DNA of 26,646 nt from Verrucomicrobiales bacterium (GTDB taxonomy: Bacteria > Verrucomicrobiota > Verrucomicrobiia > Verrucomicrobiales > DEV007): NCBI GenBank assembly GCA_013003335.1, contig JABDJT010000380.1, positions 1-26,646 of the forward strand, written 5' to 3'. The stretch's first letter is position 1, and every line of letters begins with the position of its first letter. This document shows, piece by piece, positions 8,971 to 17,110 of this stretch. The notes beneath the pieces were generated by a model, which saw only the letters and a list, made by a program, of their open reading frames with translations, ran no database searches and was not told the origin of the DNA. The position numbers and the translations under genes are program-made.

Positions 8971-11900
8971 GGATTTTTCTAAAACGGCAAAAACGATCCA
9001 ACAGGGTTGGTTTGGCGAACGTACCCTGTTGGTTCGTGGCAGCTCTTTTCTGGGCCCCGATTCTGACCGCTGCCCCGAACTTCGAGCAACACGTGCTCCC
9101 GATTTTCAAACAGCACTGCACGAAGTGCCACAACCCGGAAAAATTGAAGGGTGACCTGGATCTTTCGTCGATGGACGGAATCATTCGCGGAATTGCCGGG
9201 GAACCGATCGCGATCCCCGGGAAGCCGGACGAAAGCCTCCTGTATCACGCAATTTTGCATCGGGAAAATGTGGAGGCGATGCCGCCGGAAAAACCGCAAA
9301 TTCCCAAGCCGATGAGCAAGACGGTGCATGACTGGATCGCTGGCGGAATGCTGGCAACGGCAAATTCGAAACCGCTGACGATCGCGCCGCCCGGGACACG
9401 CCACACGGTGGTGGTCCCGTATGACAAGTCGAAACCGCTCTCGGAGCAAAAAGCGGGGTCGTTTTACATCGGATACGCGGATTTTCAACGGCTGTGGAAA
9501 CAGGCGAAGAACTATCGGATCCATGGTGGGCCGGAAGCCGAAGCAGAGAAAAACGGGCCGGAGGATTTCGTCATTTCATCGGCGCTGTATCGAATTTCCG
9601 CCTCACGGGACCGGTTGCAGGTCACGGGGATGTTGTCCCTGCTGACCCGCGGGAAGTCGTGGCAGAAAGTGCCGTTGAATTTCAAAGGTGTGAACATTTC
9701 GAAAATCGAAGTTGATGACGCAGCCGCGTCTTTCACCGAGGGTGCGATCCTGGTGGAAAAGCCGGGCCGCCATGCTGTGCGGGTGGAGTTTGAACTGCCG
9801 CTCGACGAGCGCACTGAATCGGCTTCGTGGCAGATTCCCCAGGCATCGGCGACGCTGCTGGATATCCGGATGGATTCGGATGTGGCGGAGCCGGTTTTGC
9901 AAAACAACTGGCCACTGGCAGAGAGCGTCGCGCTCGATGCCGAGACGGGGAAATCGTATCTCGCAGCGATCGGACAGCAGGAAAAAATCGAATTCCGCCG
10001 ACGTCTGAAAACGTCGGGTCGTGGAATGACGAAACCGAACGTGGCGACGATCACGTCGCATTTGTTCGTGGCATCGGGGTTGGAGCGGCTGGAGACGACT
10101 TACCTGCTGGAGTTCCAGGGGCAGGAGGAAAATTCCTTCACAATCGCTTTTGATGAATCGATCACCCCGGTGCAATTCGAGATTCCCAATTTGCAGAATT
10201 GGCAACTGGTCGATGAATCGCCGGGCATGCGGACGCTGAAGTTCGAGCTGACTCAGCCGGTTCGGGACCGGCTCGAAGTAAAAATGCTGGGCGAACGGCT
10301 CGTCGAAGCACTTGGCGAATCGCGAAATTTTCCGGAAATGAGCGCGAATGCAGCGCGAATTGTGCAACAGCGTTCGATCGCCCGGGTATCGGATTTGAAC
10401 GTGAATTTGACGCCGGGGCCGAATCACCGGCAGATGGGATTCAATGCCGCCGGGGTGGAAATGGCGGGCTTTGTGCCGGTGGCGACCTATACGCTGGCGG
10501 GGGAGAACGAAGTTCTCTCTTACGTGCTGGGCACGCGTGATCCGGATCGGACAGCGGTAGCGGAGTACGTGTTCCAGGCCGGGTCCGGGAAACTGGAAAC
10601 GTTTGCACAATTGCAGCTTCGCTCGCCGGAGTCCCCCCTGCTGAGCGCGACGATTTCCCTGCCTGCTGACGCAAAAATTCAGTCCGTGCTGGGGAACCGG
10701 ATTCGCGACTGGTGGCGGACGGGTGACGATCTGTTTGTGCGCTTTTCCGGGCCGACACCGGAGGTGACGGCCCTGCTGGTATACACGGCGCAGGAACTTG
10801 CCCCGGACGCGACCGAGATGGCGGTTGCCCCGTTTTCGCTGGCCGGATTTGACGATGAGAACGTGACCGGCTCCGGCCTGGTCGTGACACATGTGACGCA
10901 GGACACTGTTTTGAATTTCGACCAGGGTCGGCAGATCGTGCGAGAGGTCGGCGCGGACGAAGTGAACCGGGATTTTGAGGTGCTGGCACCGCTGGAACGA
11001 AAGCGCGGGTTCCGGTTTGAACGGGCTGGATTTTCCGGCACGGTGAGCTTGTCACCGGTCGAGCCACGATTCGATTCCGCCTGGGTGATGCTGGCGCAGG
11101 CGTACGAGAGCTGGCTGAATGTAAATGTCCGGGTGGACCTGGAATTGACCCGCTCGGCAATCGACGGCGTGACCTTTTCCACTGCCGAAGATGCTCCGGA
11201 GTTTCGCGTGATTTCCGATGATGTTCGCGAGGTGAAATTGGCGGTCGAGGACGGGCGGCGGACCTACGAGGTGACCTTTCAGCAATTCGTAACCGATGCG
11301 ATTTTCTTCAATCTTGAAGCGGAAATTCCGCACGCCGGGACAGCCAACTTACCGGACATTTCCTTTCCTGATGCGACCCGGGAGGGCCGCTTTATCATCG
11401 TGGAAAATCAGTCGAGCGATCGCGTGTCCGTGGATGAAACCGGCGTGGAAACCACGGTGATGTCGCTTTTGCCCTACAAGCCGCAGGCCCTGCAGAGCGC
11501 GCAGCTTTTCCGGGCCCCCGGAGCGAACTGGTCGATGGCCGTGAATGTGGAAAAACTGGAAACGACGGCCGGCAACCGGGCCGCGATTCTCTGGGCGGAA
11601 CTGACAACTGCGTTTCGCGCGAATGGCGAAGAATGGGTCAGGGCGGTGTATCACATTCAGAATCGATCGCTGCAATTCTTGCCGGTCGATCTGCCGGAAG
11701 GCGTGGAACTCGTTTCGGTGAAAGTTGCCGGGACGGAAGTTCGGGCCGACCGGGGCGAAGTGGATGGGCGGTCCGTTGTCCTGGTTCCGTTGATCCAGAC
11801 CAAGCCCGGCCAGCTGGCCTACGACGTGGAACTGGTTTATCGCAGTCGCGAAAAGGTGGTCAACCGCAGCCGGACTCTCGACGAATTCGAGCGCACGCTG

Positions 11901-13250
11901 GATGATCCCGAGATCGTCGGAATCGGAGTCGAGCAGACCTTGTGGAATGTTTATTTACCGACCGAACATCAGTTGGACGACTTCGACGGCAATATGCAAC
12001 TCGTCACGGAGCGGGACAATGTGATCGAGAAACTGCGCAGCAGCCTGTCCGAACTCGAAACGCTGAACACGGTTGCTGCAACCCAGGTCAATCCTGTCGA
12101 CGTTCGGCTAATCGCCTGCGCGAATGGAGGGCTTCTCGTCGAGCAGCTGCAGCAGAAAATCGGGGAAATCGGCTCGGACGACCAGGAGGTGGTTGAGTTG
12201 TGGAACGGGCTTCGCAAGCAGCAGGAGGTTCTCGCGTATAACTACAAGCAGGTTCAGCAGGATTCCCAATCGGGGCAGCAACCCGGGGTCACCGTGATCG
12301 ATCAGAAGGGGAAAGACGGGACCGTAATGTGGCTGGAAAATTCCGACAAGATTGTGGGCCGGAATCGCGGGAATACCGTGAAACTGGACAAGCAGTTGCA
12401 GAAAGTGGAACAGCAATGGCGGTTGAACGACAACGTTTCGATCGGAAATGGATTTTTCTATAACCCTGCCAACACACCGCAGATGCAGCAGGAAGACCAG
12501 GCCGCAGCCCAAAGCAAACAGGTGGTTGAGAAGCGTTCCCAGATTGGAAAACTCGCGGCGAATGAGAAATCGATGAAGCTCGAGGAAAAATTGCAAACTC
12601 AGCGGATGGCGCAGATTGGGCACGGAGGGAACCAGGGCAACGTGACCGTGGAAGCTGAAAAGGCGCAGACCACCGCCGCGAACCCATCGAATTTCATCCA
12701 GCTGGGAGGCAATATGCAGGGGCAGGCAGGCCAGCCTCAAGGGGTGCCCCAACAGCCGGCTGGGCAAACCGCCGTCCCCCAGAACGAATTGAATCTCTAT
12801 AACAACGCGCGTTCGGCAATCACCAAGGGCAAAAAGATGGCTCCAACGAAAAAGCCGCAGGCTCCGGATAGTTCGAAGCCGAAGATGGCCCCTGATCCAT
12901 TTGCCGCCGCACCGCAGCCCGAGCCGGGCAGCGCCCCGGGAGGTGGTGGTGACGTCGGTGGTTTCGCCCCGGGGCAAACCGGAGCGATACCCGGGATGGA
13001 CCTCGGCAATAACGTTTTGAAGGCAGAGGGCCGGAGGTCCGTTGCGGTCGAATTTCCCACCGAGGGTTTTCTCTACACCTTCCACAAGGTGAAAGACCAC
13101 GCAGAACTGGATATCGAGTCCGGTAAACCGGTGGACCTTTCGCGGGCCCGCTGGCTGATCGTCGGGCTGATCTGCTTCGGCCTGATTTTTTGCGGAAACT
13201 TCGTGGCCGGGAAAATTCGCTCCCGCAAAGACCGGGCTGCAACCGTCTGA
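8967..13250 (+). CDS. Giant membrane-anchored envelope protein C with N-terminal cytochrome c domain
   Basis: 1427 aa. The start overlaps the previous stop (ATGA, 8967-8970), so translation is probably coupled. The signal peptide includes residues 10-23 encoded by palindromic element 3, then a hydrophobic stretch ending near ILTAA. A planctomycete-type cytochrome c domain follows: CTKCH (C51, C54, H55) for covalent heme and a candidate axial Met105 in EAMPPEKP. The module near 148-330 (GSFYIGYADFQRLWKQA) and the membrane-proximal module (FLPVDLPEGVELVSVKVAG near 900, WNVYLPTEHQLDDF near 993) match proteins A and B. A long Gln/Pro/Gly-rich, partly coiled-coil region (about 1050-1370) precedes SVAVEFPTEGFLYTFHKV and a single membrane helix at 1396-1415, then a basic tail. 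It is probably held in the inner membrane with the bulk in the periplasm. An electron-transfer role is inferred from the heme site only. Confidence 0.87.
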   Translation: MRIFLKRQKRSNRVGLANVPCWFVAALFWAPILTAAPNFEQHVLPIFKQHCTKCHNPEKLKGDLDLSSMDGIIRGIAGEPIAIPGKPDESLLYHAILHRENVEAMPPEKPQIPKPMSKTVHDWIAGGMLATANSKPLTIAPPGTRHTVVVPYDKSKPLSEQKAGSFYIGYADFQRLWKQAKNYRIHGGPEAEAEKNGPEDFVISSALYRISASRDRLQVTGMLSLLTRGKSWQKVPLNFKGVNISKIEVDDAAASFTEGAILVEKPGRHAVRVEFELPLDERTESASWQIPQASATLLDIRMDSDVAEPVLQNNWPLAESVALDAETGKSYLAAIGQQEKIEFRRRLKTSGRGMTKPNVATITSHLFVASGLERLETTYLLEFQGQEENSFTIAFDESITPVQFEIPNLQNWQLVDESPGMRTLKFELTQPVRDRLEVKMLGERLVEALGESRNFPEMSANAARIVQQRSIARVSDLNVNLTPGPNHRQMGFNAAGVEMAGFVPVATYTLAGENEVLSYVLGTRDPDRTAVAEYVFQAGSGKLETFAQLQLRSPESPLLSATISLPADAKIQSVLGNRIRDWWRTGDDLFVRFSGPTPEVTALLVYTAQELAPDATEMAVAPFSLAGFDDENVTGSGLVVTHVTQDTVLNFDQGRQIVREVGADEVNRDFEVLAPLERKRGFRFERAGFSGTVSLSPVEPRFDSAWVMLAQAYESWLNVNVRVDLELTRSAIDGVTFSTAEDAPEFRVISDDVREVKLAVEDGRRTYEVTFQQFVTDAIFFNLEAEIPHAGTANLPDISFPDATREGRFIIVENQSSDRVSVDETGVETTVMSLLPYKPQALQSAQLFRAPGANWSMAVNVEKLETTAGNRAAILWAELTTAFRANGEEWVRAVYHIQNRSLQFLPVDLPEGVELVSVKVAGTEVRADRGEVDGRSVVLVPLIQTKPGQLAYDVELVYRSREKVVNRSRTLDEFERTLDDPEIVGIGVEQTLWNVYLPTEHQLDDFDGNMQLVTERDNVIEKLRSSLSELETLNTVAATQVNPVDVRLIACANGGLLVEQLQQKIGEIGSDDQEVVELWNGLRKQQEVLAYNYKQVQQDSQSGQQPGVTVIDQKGKDGTVMWLENSDKIVGRNRGNTVKLDKQLQKVEQQWRLNDNVSIGNGFFYNPANTPQMQQEDQAAAQSKQVVEKRSQIGKLAANEKSMKLEEKLQTQRMAQIGHGGNQGNVTVEAEKAQTTAANPSNFIQLGGNMQGQAGQPQGVPQQPAGQTAVPQNELNLYNNARSAITKGKKMAPTKKPQAPDSSKPKMAPDPFAAAPQPEPGSAPGGGGDVGGFAPGQTGAIPGMDLGNNVLKAEGRRSVAVEFPTEGFLYTFHKVKDHAELDIESGKPVDLSRARWLIVGLICFGLIFCGNFVAGKIRSRKDRAATV
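8994..9036 (+). repeat. 43-bp palindromic element, copy 3, inside a signal-peptide coding region
   Basis: The arms are CGATCCAACAGGGT (8994-9007) and ACCCTGTTGGTTCG (9023-9036), with one mismatch and a 15-nt centre TGGTTTGGCGAACGT. It lies 27 bases after the ATG of gene C, in frame and in the same codon register as copy 2, and is read as RSNRVGLANVPCWF. Confidence 0.93.
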
Positions 13251-13266
13251 TTCTAATCGGTAACTC

Positions 13267-13309
13267 CGATCCAACAGGGGCTGTTCGGCGATCTCACCCT
13301 GCTGGTTCG
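13267..13309 (-). repeat. 43-bp palindromic element, copy 4 (reverse orientation)
   Basis: The arms are CGATCCAACAGGGG (13267-13280) and ACCCTGCTGGTTCG (13296-13309). The centre, read on the minus strand, is GAGATCGCCGAACAG. It lies 16 bases after the stop of gene C. It is in phase with the downstream DUF1549 gene, and the frame from 13264 into that gene has no stop. Confidence 0.88.
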
Positions 13310-13317
13310 TAACCCGT

Positions 13318-13350
13318 GCGAGGCCGATAGCTCAATCGGGCTTGCTTTAT
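13318..13350 (+). terminator. Candidate intrinsic terminator between gene C and the DUF1549 gene
   Basis: GCGAGGCCGAT (13318-13328) can pair with ATCGGGCTTGC (13335-13345): ten of eleven positions, one of them G-U, with a 6-nt loop, followed by TTTATT. The U tract is imperfect, so termination may be partial. It would separate the three giant genes from the DUF1549/DUF1501 pair or tune the ratio between them. Confidence 0.35.
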
Positions 13351-13367
13351 TACGTCACGCCAAAGAG

Positions 13368-13395
13368 TTGCCTGAAATGGCTTTTTCAACATACT
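13368..13395 (+). promoter_or_regulatory. Weak candidate sigma-70 promoter for the DUF1549 gene
   Basis: TTGCCT (13368-13373) and CATACT (13390-13395) are separated by 16 bases and each match four of six consensus positions. The -10-like box ends six bases before the ATG at 13402, which would imply a nearly leaderless transcript. This is suggestive only. Confidence 0.22.
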
Positions 13396-13401
13396 AAACA
13401 C

Positions 13402-15585
13402 ATGATGAAATTGCCGTTTGTCACCGCCGCGTTTTTGTCGGCTGCCATTTTGTTTTCGGGGACCGGCTTTTCCGGACAGAATCCCTCGCAAAAGATCGAT
13501 TCGATCCTTGCAAAAAGTTGGAAGGAAAAAGGCGTCGAACCGGGAAAACGGATCGACGATCAGACATTTGTCCGGCGCATTTATCTCGATATCGCAGGCC
13601 GGATTCCGACTGCGGAAGAGATCCGCGCATTTGAAGCCGGCAAATCGAAAAACAAGCGAGCCGAATTAGTCGACGAGTTGCTCGATTCGGAAGGCTACGT
13701 GAACAACATGTTCAACTTCTGGGCTGACATCTTGAGGGTGCATTCGCAGCAGGGAGGCGGTCAGAATGTGGCTCCTCAGTATATCGATTTCGTGAAAGAT
13801 TCGCTCCGCGAAAACAAGCCGTACGATCAATTCGTTTACGAGTTGGTGACAGCAGAGGGCAGTTCTTACCAGAACGGCGCGATCGGCTATTACTATCGCG
13901 ACCGCAATATGCCGCTGGATAACATGGCTAACACAGTCCGGGTTTTCCTGGGGACGCGTCTGGAATGCGCGCAGTGCCACAATCATCCTTTCGACAAGTG
14001 GACCCAGATGGATTTCTACCATATGGCTGCCTTCACCTACGGTGTTAGCACGCAGAACCGGCAGGGCAGCAATATCTTCCAGGAGATTCAGCGGAAAATG
14101 AACGCGAATCGCGACATGGACCGTGACCTGAAACGCAGCATGCAGCGCGCTTTGCAGGAAATTCGCCGACCGGTGCGGAATAATGTGTCGGTCGGCTATC
14201 GCGACGATCGTCTGCCACAATTGCCGCATGACTATCAGTATTCCGACGCGAAGCCAAAGGAGAAGATCACGGAGAAAGTCATGTTCGGAGTCGATCCGGA
14301 GATCACCAGCCCGGGCGAGCGGCTCACGAAATATGCAGAGTGGATGACTTCTCCGGAAAATCCCCGGTTTACGAAAGTGATCGCCAACCGGCTCTGGAAG
14401 CAAGCCATGGGGCTGGGGCTGGTAGAGCCGGTGGATGAATTCGTGGATTCCACCACGGCTGCGAATCCGGACCTGTTCACTTTTCTCGAGGAGGAAATGA
14501 AGCGGCAGGACTACGATATCAAGTCGTTTTTGCGGATGAATTACAACACGGACGTAAACCAGCGCGAGGCTGTCGCGGATGAAATTTACGTGCCATCGGA
14601 GTATGCCTTCACTGGACCGGTGATGCGCCGGATGACCGCCGAGCAAATCTGGGATTCGGTCGTTGTATTGGTCAATCCAAAGCCGGACCTCGGCAACTGG
14701 CGGCGTCAGCAGGAAACGATGATTCGGAATGCCGGATCGGAAATGCTGAGCAAAGCGCTGAAATCGAAGGGCGAAGAGGAATTGATGCGCGACGTGAAAA
14801 AAATCGCCGCCCTGCAGAAAAATTTGCAGAAGCGCACCATTGAACTCCAGGAAGCCCAGGCGGAGGCTCGCAAGAACAAGGATCAGGAAAAGGTTCGGGA
14901 ATTGGCCCAGGAAGCACGGCAGGTGCAGAACAAGCTTCGCCGGCAGGTTTACACGCAGGTATATCAACCTGCATTGAAGAAAGCGAAGGTTGAAACCGTT
15001 TCCTTCGAATTGCCCGAGGGCATGGGCACATTCGAAATGAAAATGGATCCGACCAAGATCGATCAGAATGGACGGCTGACGAATTCAGCTTTCCGGGAGC
15101 TGGAAAAGAAAGAGGAAGAACTCTTCGTGAAGGATATGAAATCAGCCGGCCTCGACCCGGAAGATCAAAAGCAGCGCCGCGGCTATGTCGGTTTTCGGAA
15201 GAACGTGTCACAGAATTTTGCGCGTGCCGCCAACCTCTCCTCACCTGCACCGCCCGGGCATTTTTTGCGGCAGTTCGGCCAGAGCGATCGCGAGACGATC
15301 GAAAATGCCGAGCAAGCTGCGAGCGTGCCGCAGGCATTGACGATGCTGAACGGTCCGCTCTTCCAGACCATTGTAAACCAGCAGACCGTGCTGGTACGCG
15401 AGGTCGAAAAAGCGAACACCACGGAAGAAAAAATCGATGCGATTTATCTCTCGCTCCTTGGCCGCACGCCGGATCAGGACGAGAAAGAAGTCATCCTCGC
15501 CGATGCGGAAACCCGAGGCGACAAGTTGTATCAGGACGTTGTATTCGCCCTGATGAACACGCAGGAATTTTATTTCGTCCAGTAA
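13402..15585 (+). CDS. DUF1549/DUF1553 (PSCyt2/PSD1) exported c-type cytochrome-like protein
   Basis: 727 aa. ATG 13402 begins a signal peptide (MMKLPFVTAAFLSAAILF); an in-frame TTG at 13342 is less likely. The DUF1549 region (about 50-250) has the family hallmarks RRIYLDIAGRIPTAEEI and CAQCHNHPFDKW, with a canonical CxxCH heme site (C189, C192, H193). The DUF1553 region starts near 304 (ANRLWKQAMGLGLVEPVDEF) and ends with AIYLSLLGRTPDQDE near 681. A Lys/Glu/Gln-rich, probably coiled-coil insert sits at about 462-530 inside DUF1553. In PVC bacteria such proteins are usually paired with a DUF1501 gene, as here (45-nt gap). Their biochemical role is not established; the heme site suggests redox chemistry in the envelope. 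Confidence 0.9.
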   Translation: MMKLPFVTAAFLSAAILFSGTGFSGQNPSQKIDSILAKSWKEKGVEPGKRIDDQTFVRRIYLDIAGRIPTAEEIRAFEAGKSKNKRAELVDELLDSEGYVNNMFNFWADILRVHSQQGGGQNVAPQYIDFVKDSLRENKPYDQFVYELVTAEGSSYQNGAIGYYYRDRNMPLDNMANTVRVFLGTRLECAQCHNHPFDKWTQMDFYHMAAFTYGVSTQNRQGSNIFQEIQRKMNANRDMDRDLKRSMQRALQEIRRPVRNNVSVGYRDDRLPQLPHDYQYSDAKPKEKITEKVMFGVDPEITSPGERLTKYAEWMTSPENPRFTKVIANRLWKQAMGLGLVEPVDEFVDSTTAANPDLFTFLEEEMKRQDYDIKSFLRMNYNTDVNQREAVADEIYVPSEYAFTGPVMRRMTAEQIWDSVVVLVNPKPDLGNWRRQQETMIRNAGSEMLSKALKSKGEEELMRDVKKIAALQKNLQKRTIELQEAQAEARKNKDQEKVRELAQEARQVQNKLRRQVYTQVYQPALKKAKVETVSFELPEGMGTFEMKMDPTKIDQNGRLTNSAFRELEKKEEELFVKDMKSAGLDPEDQKQRRGYVGFRKNVSQNFARAANLSSPAPPGHFLRQFGQSDRETIENAEQAASVPQALTMLNGPLFQTIVNQQTVLVREVEKANTTEEKIDAIYLSLLGRTPDQDEKEVILADAETRGDKLYQDVVFALMNTQEFYFVQ

Positions 15586-15630
15586 CCTTCAAAAATCTCT
15601 CACCCAAACCCAACCACTTCCCACATAGTT

Positions 15631-16923
15631 ATGAAGCAATTGCTCAATCAATCCGATGACCTCACCCGGCGCCGTTTCGCGCAGGGTGCCGCCAGCACCT
15701 TTCTCGGCGTTGGAATGCTGCCCGCACTTTCCAGCAACATGCTGGGAGCCGGGAAAGATGCCGCGACTGCCCGCCAGATCGCGACCGCCAAGCGCGTTAT
15801 TTACCTCTACATGAGCGGGGGAATGACCCATCTCGACACGCTCGATCTCAAGCCCGGCGCGGAAACCCAGGGGCCGACCAAGGCGATCAATACCACCGCC
15901 GACGGCCTTCAGATTTCCGAGTATCTGCCGCAGTTGGCCAAGCAGGGGCATCACCTCGGTATCGTGAATTCGCTTTCCTCGAAAACCGGTGCGCACCAGC
16001 AGGGCAACTACCTGATGCACACCAGTTACGAAATGCGCGGCACCATCAAGCACCCCGCCATGGGCGCGTGGTTGATGAAGTTTTCCGGAAAAGACAACAT
16101 GACCCTGCCCGCCAATGTCGTCATCGGCGGCGGCAGTCGTCACCCCGGAGCCGGGTTTTTTGAAAGCAGTTTCAATCCCGTTTCCATCGGTGATCCGAAT
16201 CGCGGATTGCAAAACGTGAAAACCCGACTCGCGGAAGAAGACTTCAACTACCGCCTCGGGCTGTCCAACAAACTCGGCAAAAAATTCCGCGAGGAATACG
16301 GCAAAAAAGACGTCCGCGCCTACTCCGCGATGTATGACGACGCCGTGAAGCTGATGAAATCGCCCGATCTCGAGGCCTTCGATCTTTCCAAAGAATCGGA
16401 AAAAACCCGTGAGGCATACGGCGATGACCGCTTCGGCCAGGGCTGCCTCCTTGCCCGTCGTCTCGTCGAGTCCGGCGTGAAGTTCGTCGAAGTGTCACTC
16501 GGCGGATGGGACACTCACGCCCAGAACTTCGTTCGCGCACCCCAGCGCTGCGACACGCTCGATCGCGGCATGGCAACCCTTATCTCCGACCTCGATGCCC
16601 GTGGCCTGCTCGATGAGACTCTCATCGTTCTCACCACCGAATTCGGACGGACTCCTCGGATCAACCAGAACGTCGGGCGTGACCACTATCCGAAAGCCTT
16701 TTCCTGCGCCTTCGCAGGCGGCGGCATCGTCGGCGGTCAGAAATACGGAAAGACCAACGAGACTGGCGAATATGTCGTCGAAAATCAGGTCAACCCCGCC
16801 GACATCAACGCCACGATCGGATACGCCCTCGGCCTTCCGCTCGATCAGGTGCTCTACAGCCCGAGCAAGCGCCCCTTTACCGCGGCGCACAAAGGCCAGC
16901 CGATCTACGATCTGTTTGTCTAA
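15631..16923 (+). CDS. DUF1501 family protein, Tat-exported
   Basis: 430 aa. The N-terminus has a twin-arginine motif TRRRFAQG (R13-R15, F16) followed by a moderately hydrophobic stretch, so export in folded form by Tat is likely. DUF1501 features include YLYMSGGMTHLDTLD, GGWDTHAQN and TTEFGRTPRINQNVGRDHY; the Asp/His-rich segments suggest metal binding in an alkaline-phosphatase/sulfatase-like fold, as proposed for the family. The catalytic reaction is unknown. It is the last gene before a strong terminator, 45 nt after the DUF1549/DUF1553 gene, a conserved pairing in PVC genomes. No Shine-Dalgarno sequence is visible before the ATG. Confidence 0.92.
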   Translation: MKQLLNQSDDLTRRRFAQGAASTFLGVGMLPALSSNMLGAGKDAATARQIATAKRVIYLYMSGGMTHLDTLDLKPGAETQGPTKAINTTADGLQISEYLPQLAKQGHHLGIVNSLSSKTGAHQQGNYLMHTSYEMRGTIKHPAMGAWLMKFSGKDNMTLPANVVIGGGSRHPGAGFFESSFNPVSIGDPNRGLQNVKTRLAEEDFNYRLGLSNKLGKKFREEYGKKDVRAYSAMYDDAVKLMKSPDLEAFDLSKESEKTREAYGDDRFGQGCLLARRLVESGVKFVEVSLGGWDTHAQNFVRAPQRCDTLDRGMATLISDLDARGLLDETLIVLTTEFGRTPRINQNVGRDHYPKAFSCAFAGGGIVGGQKYGKTNETGEYVVENQVNPADINATIGYALGLPLDQVLYSPSKRPFTAAHKGQPIYDLFV

Positions 16924-16955
16924 TTGATCTATTTTCGAACCAGATCTCTCTCTCG

Positions 16956-16990
16956 AAAAACGGCCGTCCGGAAAGGGCGGTCGTTTTTTC
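16956..16990 (+). terminator. Strong Rho-independent terminator after the DUF1501 gene
   Basis: AAAAACGGCCGTCC (16956-16969) pairs over 14 positions with GGGCGGTCGTTTTT (16975-16988), allowing two G-U pairs, around a GGAAA loop and followed by T bases. The A tract on the left arm could let it work in both directions. It marks the end of the operon that begins at 679. Confidence 0.88.
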
Positions 16991-17009
16991 GTTTGTGAAG
17001 AAGAAAAAA

Positions 17010-17092
17010 CGAACCAACAGGGTATGTTCGCCGAACCAATTGACTTCGCTTCGCTCCGTCTTCCTCCACTTCGTTCCGAATCTATTCATTCG
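17010..17092 (+). repeat. Long variant (83 bp) of the palindromic element, copy 5
   Basis: It starts like the short copies, CGAACCAACAGGGT (17010-17023), with a centre containing GTTCGCCGAAC. The normal right arm is replaced by a sequence with TTCGCTCCGTCTTCCTCCAC, ending in CTATTCATTCG (17082-17092). The second half matches copy 8 closely and no other copy. It ends 18 nt before the DUF971 gene. Confidence 0.8.
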
Positions 17093-17110
17093 ACAAACCG
17101 TTTCTTCCTC

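Noticed and set aside
9603..10892. 429-codon minus-strand frame, and similar ones at 12108-13274 and 13666-14967
   Set aside because: They are antisense to well-supported genes and have low-quality, His/Arg-rich composition; they are by-products of codon bias.
13318..13345. tRNA-like fragment (ATAGCTCAATCGG resembles a D-arm)
   Set aside because: No acceptor, anticodon or T-arm can be formed; the stem fits a terminator better.
16956..16990. Membership of this hairpin in the palindromic element family
   Set aside because: Arm sequence (CGGCCGTCC) and 5-nt loop are unrelated to the family; it is an ordinary terminator.
17024..17110. ATG 17024 as start of the DUF971 protein
   Set aside because: It lies inside the long palindromic element; the extension is Ser/Arg/Pro-rich and outside the domain.
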